A stretch of DNA of 5,025 nt from Solirubrobacteraceae bacterium (GTDB lineage Bacteria > Actinomycetota > Thermoleophilia > Solirubrobacterales > Solirubrobacteraceae): assembly GCA_019683665.1 (NCBI GenBank), contig JADGIB010000268.1, positions 1-5,025 of the forward strand, read 5' to 3'. Below, one piece after another: positions 4,619 to 5,025 of this stretch (positions within the stretch are counted from its first letter, which is position 1; every line of letters begins with the position of its first letter). The position numbers were made by a program, and so were the translations under genes. The notes beneath the pieces were generated by a model that searched no databases, was not told the origin of the DNA, and saw only the letters and a list, made by a program, of their open reading frames with translations.

Positions 4619-5025
4619 TGCTGGCCCGGATCGCCCACGACCTCTACTGGCTCGGGCGCAACCTCGCCCGCGCCGAGCACACGGCGCGGATGCTCGACGG
4701 CGTCTCGCAGGCCGATCTGCAGTCGCCGATCGACGACGACCCGTGGGCGGTCACGCTCTCCTGGGACGGGGTCCTGGCGATCATGGGCGCCCCGCCGCTC
4801 CCGGGCGGCGCCGACCGCGAGGAGGCGCTGCGGTCGCTCACCGTCGACGCCGGCAACCCGTCGTCGGTGCGGGCCTGCGTCGTGCGCGCGCGCGAGGGCG
4901 CGCGCGTCCTGCGCGACGTCATCTCGGCCGAGATGTGGACGGCGGTCAACCGCCTGTACCTGGAGATCGAGGAGGGCGATCTCGCCGGCCCGTTCGGCTT
5001 CCTGCAGCGGGTCAAGGAGCGCACC
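4618..5025 (+). CDS. Alpha-E domain protein (COG2307; DUF403), truncated by the right edge
   Basis: The first 136 residues are visible; family members are usually about 300 residues, so more than half is missing. The N-terminus MLARIAHDLYWLGRNLARAE is the family signature, followed by HTARMLD (21-27). NPSSVRACVVRAREGARVLRDVISAEMWTAVNRLY (80-114) is the second conserved block, with the typical NPSS and SAEMW elements. The fold is all-helical and rich in conserved acidic and basic residues. Its function is unknown, but it almost always sits beside the permuted ATP-grasp gene, which implies a shared reaction or complex. The ATG at 4618 shares its A with the TGA stop of the upstream gene (TGATG), so translation is probably coupled. 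GGGGTGGG just before could help re-initiation. Transglutaminase-like and proteasome-like peptidase genes commonly follow in this operon type. Confidence 0.92.
   Translation, partial: MLARIAHDLYWLGRNLARAEHTARMLDGVSQADLQSPIDDDPWAVTLSWDGVLAIMGAPPLPGGADREEALRSLTVDAGNPSSVRACVVRAREGARVLRDVISAEMWTAVNRLYLEIEEGDLAGPFGFLQRVKERT

Overview
The window is extremely GC-rich. Its real reading frames show near-saturated G/C at the third codon position, and long spurious open frames lie opposite every gene. Gene content (an actinobacterial-style DEAD-box helicase and an ATP-grasp/alpha-E pair), non-ATG starts and a TGTGA-N6-TCACA site suggest a high-GC actinobacterium. A Thermoleophilia/Solirubrobacterales-like organism is my guess, not something the sequence proves.

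Layout. Positions 1-86 may hold the N-terminus of a minus-strand gene leaving the left edge, which is itself a C/G homopolymer tract. Positions 87-407 are a gene-free stretch rich in signals. Read on the minus strand they are, in order: a CRP-type palindrome (366-381), a -10-like hexamer (338-343), a small structured segment with a CU-rich stretch, a strong UUCG-capped intrinsic terminator (202-229) and a perfect 9-bp-arm inverted repeat (172-199). Together they look like a small RNA transcription unit. Positions 408-1640 (minus) encode a complete 410-aa DEAD-box RNA helicase with a TTG start and a good Shine-Dalgarno sequence. Positions 1777-2994 (minus) encode a complete 405-aa, 12-TM major facilitator transporter.

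After a divergent gap of only 46 bp, the plus strand carries a circularly permuted ATP-grasp protein (3041-4618). It is coupled through TGATG to an alpha-E (DUF403) protein (4618 to the right edge, truncated). These two form the conserved core of an uncharacterised peptide-ligase-like operon found in many bacteria. Its other usual members (transglutaminase-like and proteasome-like peptidases) would lie beyond the window.

The helicase and transporter share a strand but are 136 bp apart, with no evidence of functional linkage. The ATP-grasp/alpha-E pair is clearly an operon. No tRNA, rRNA, CRISPR array, insertion sequence or phage feature was seen.
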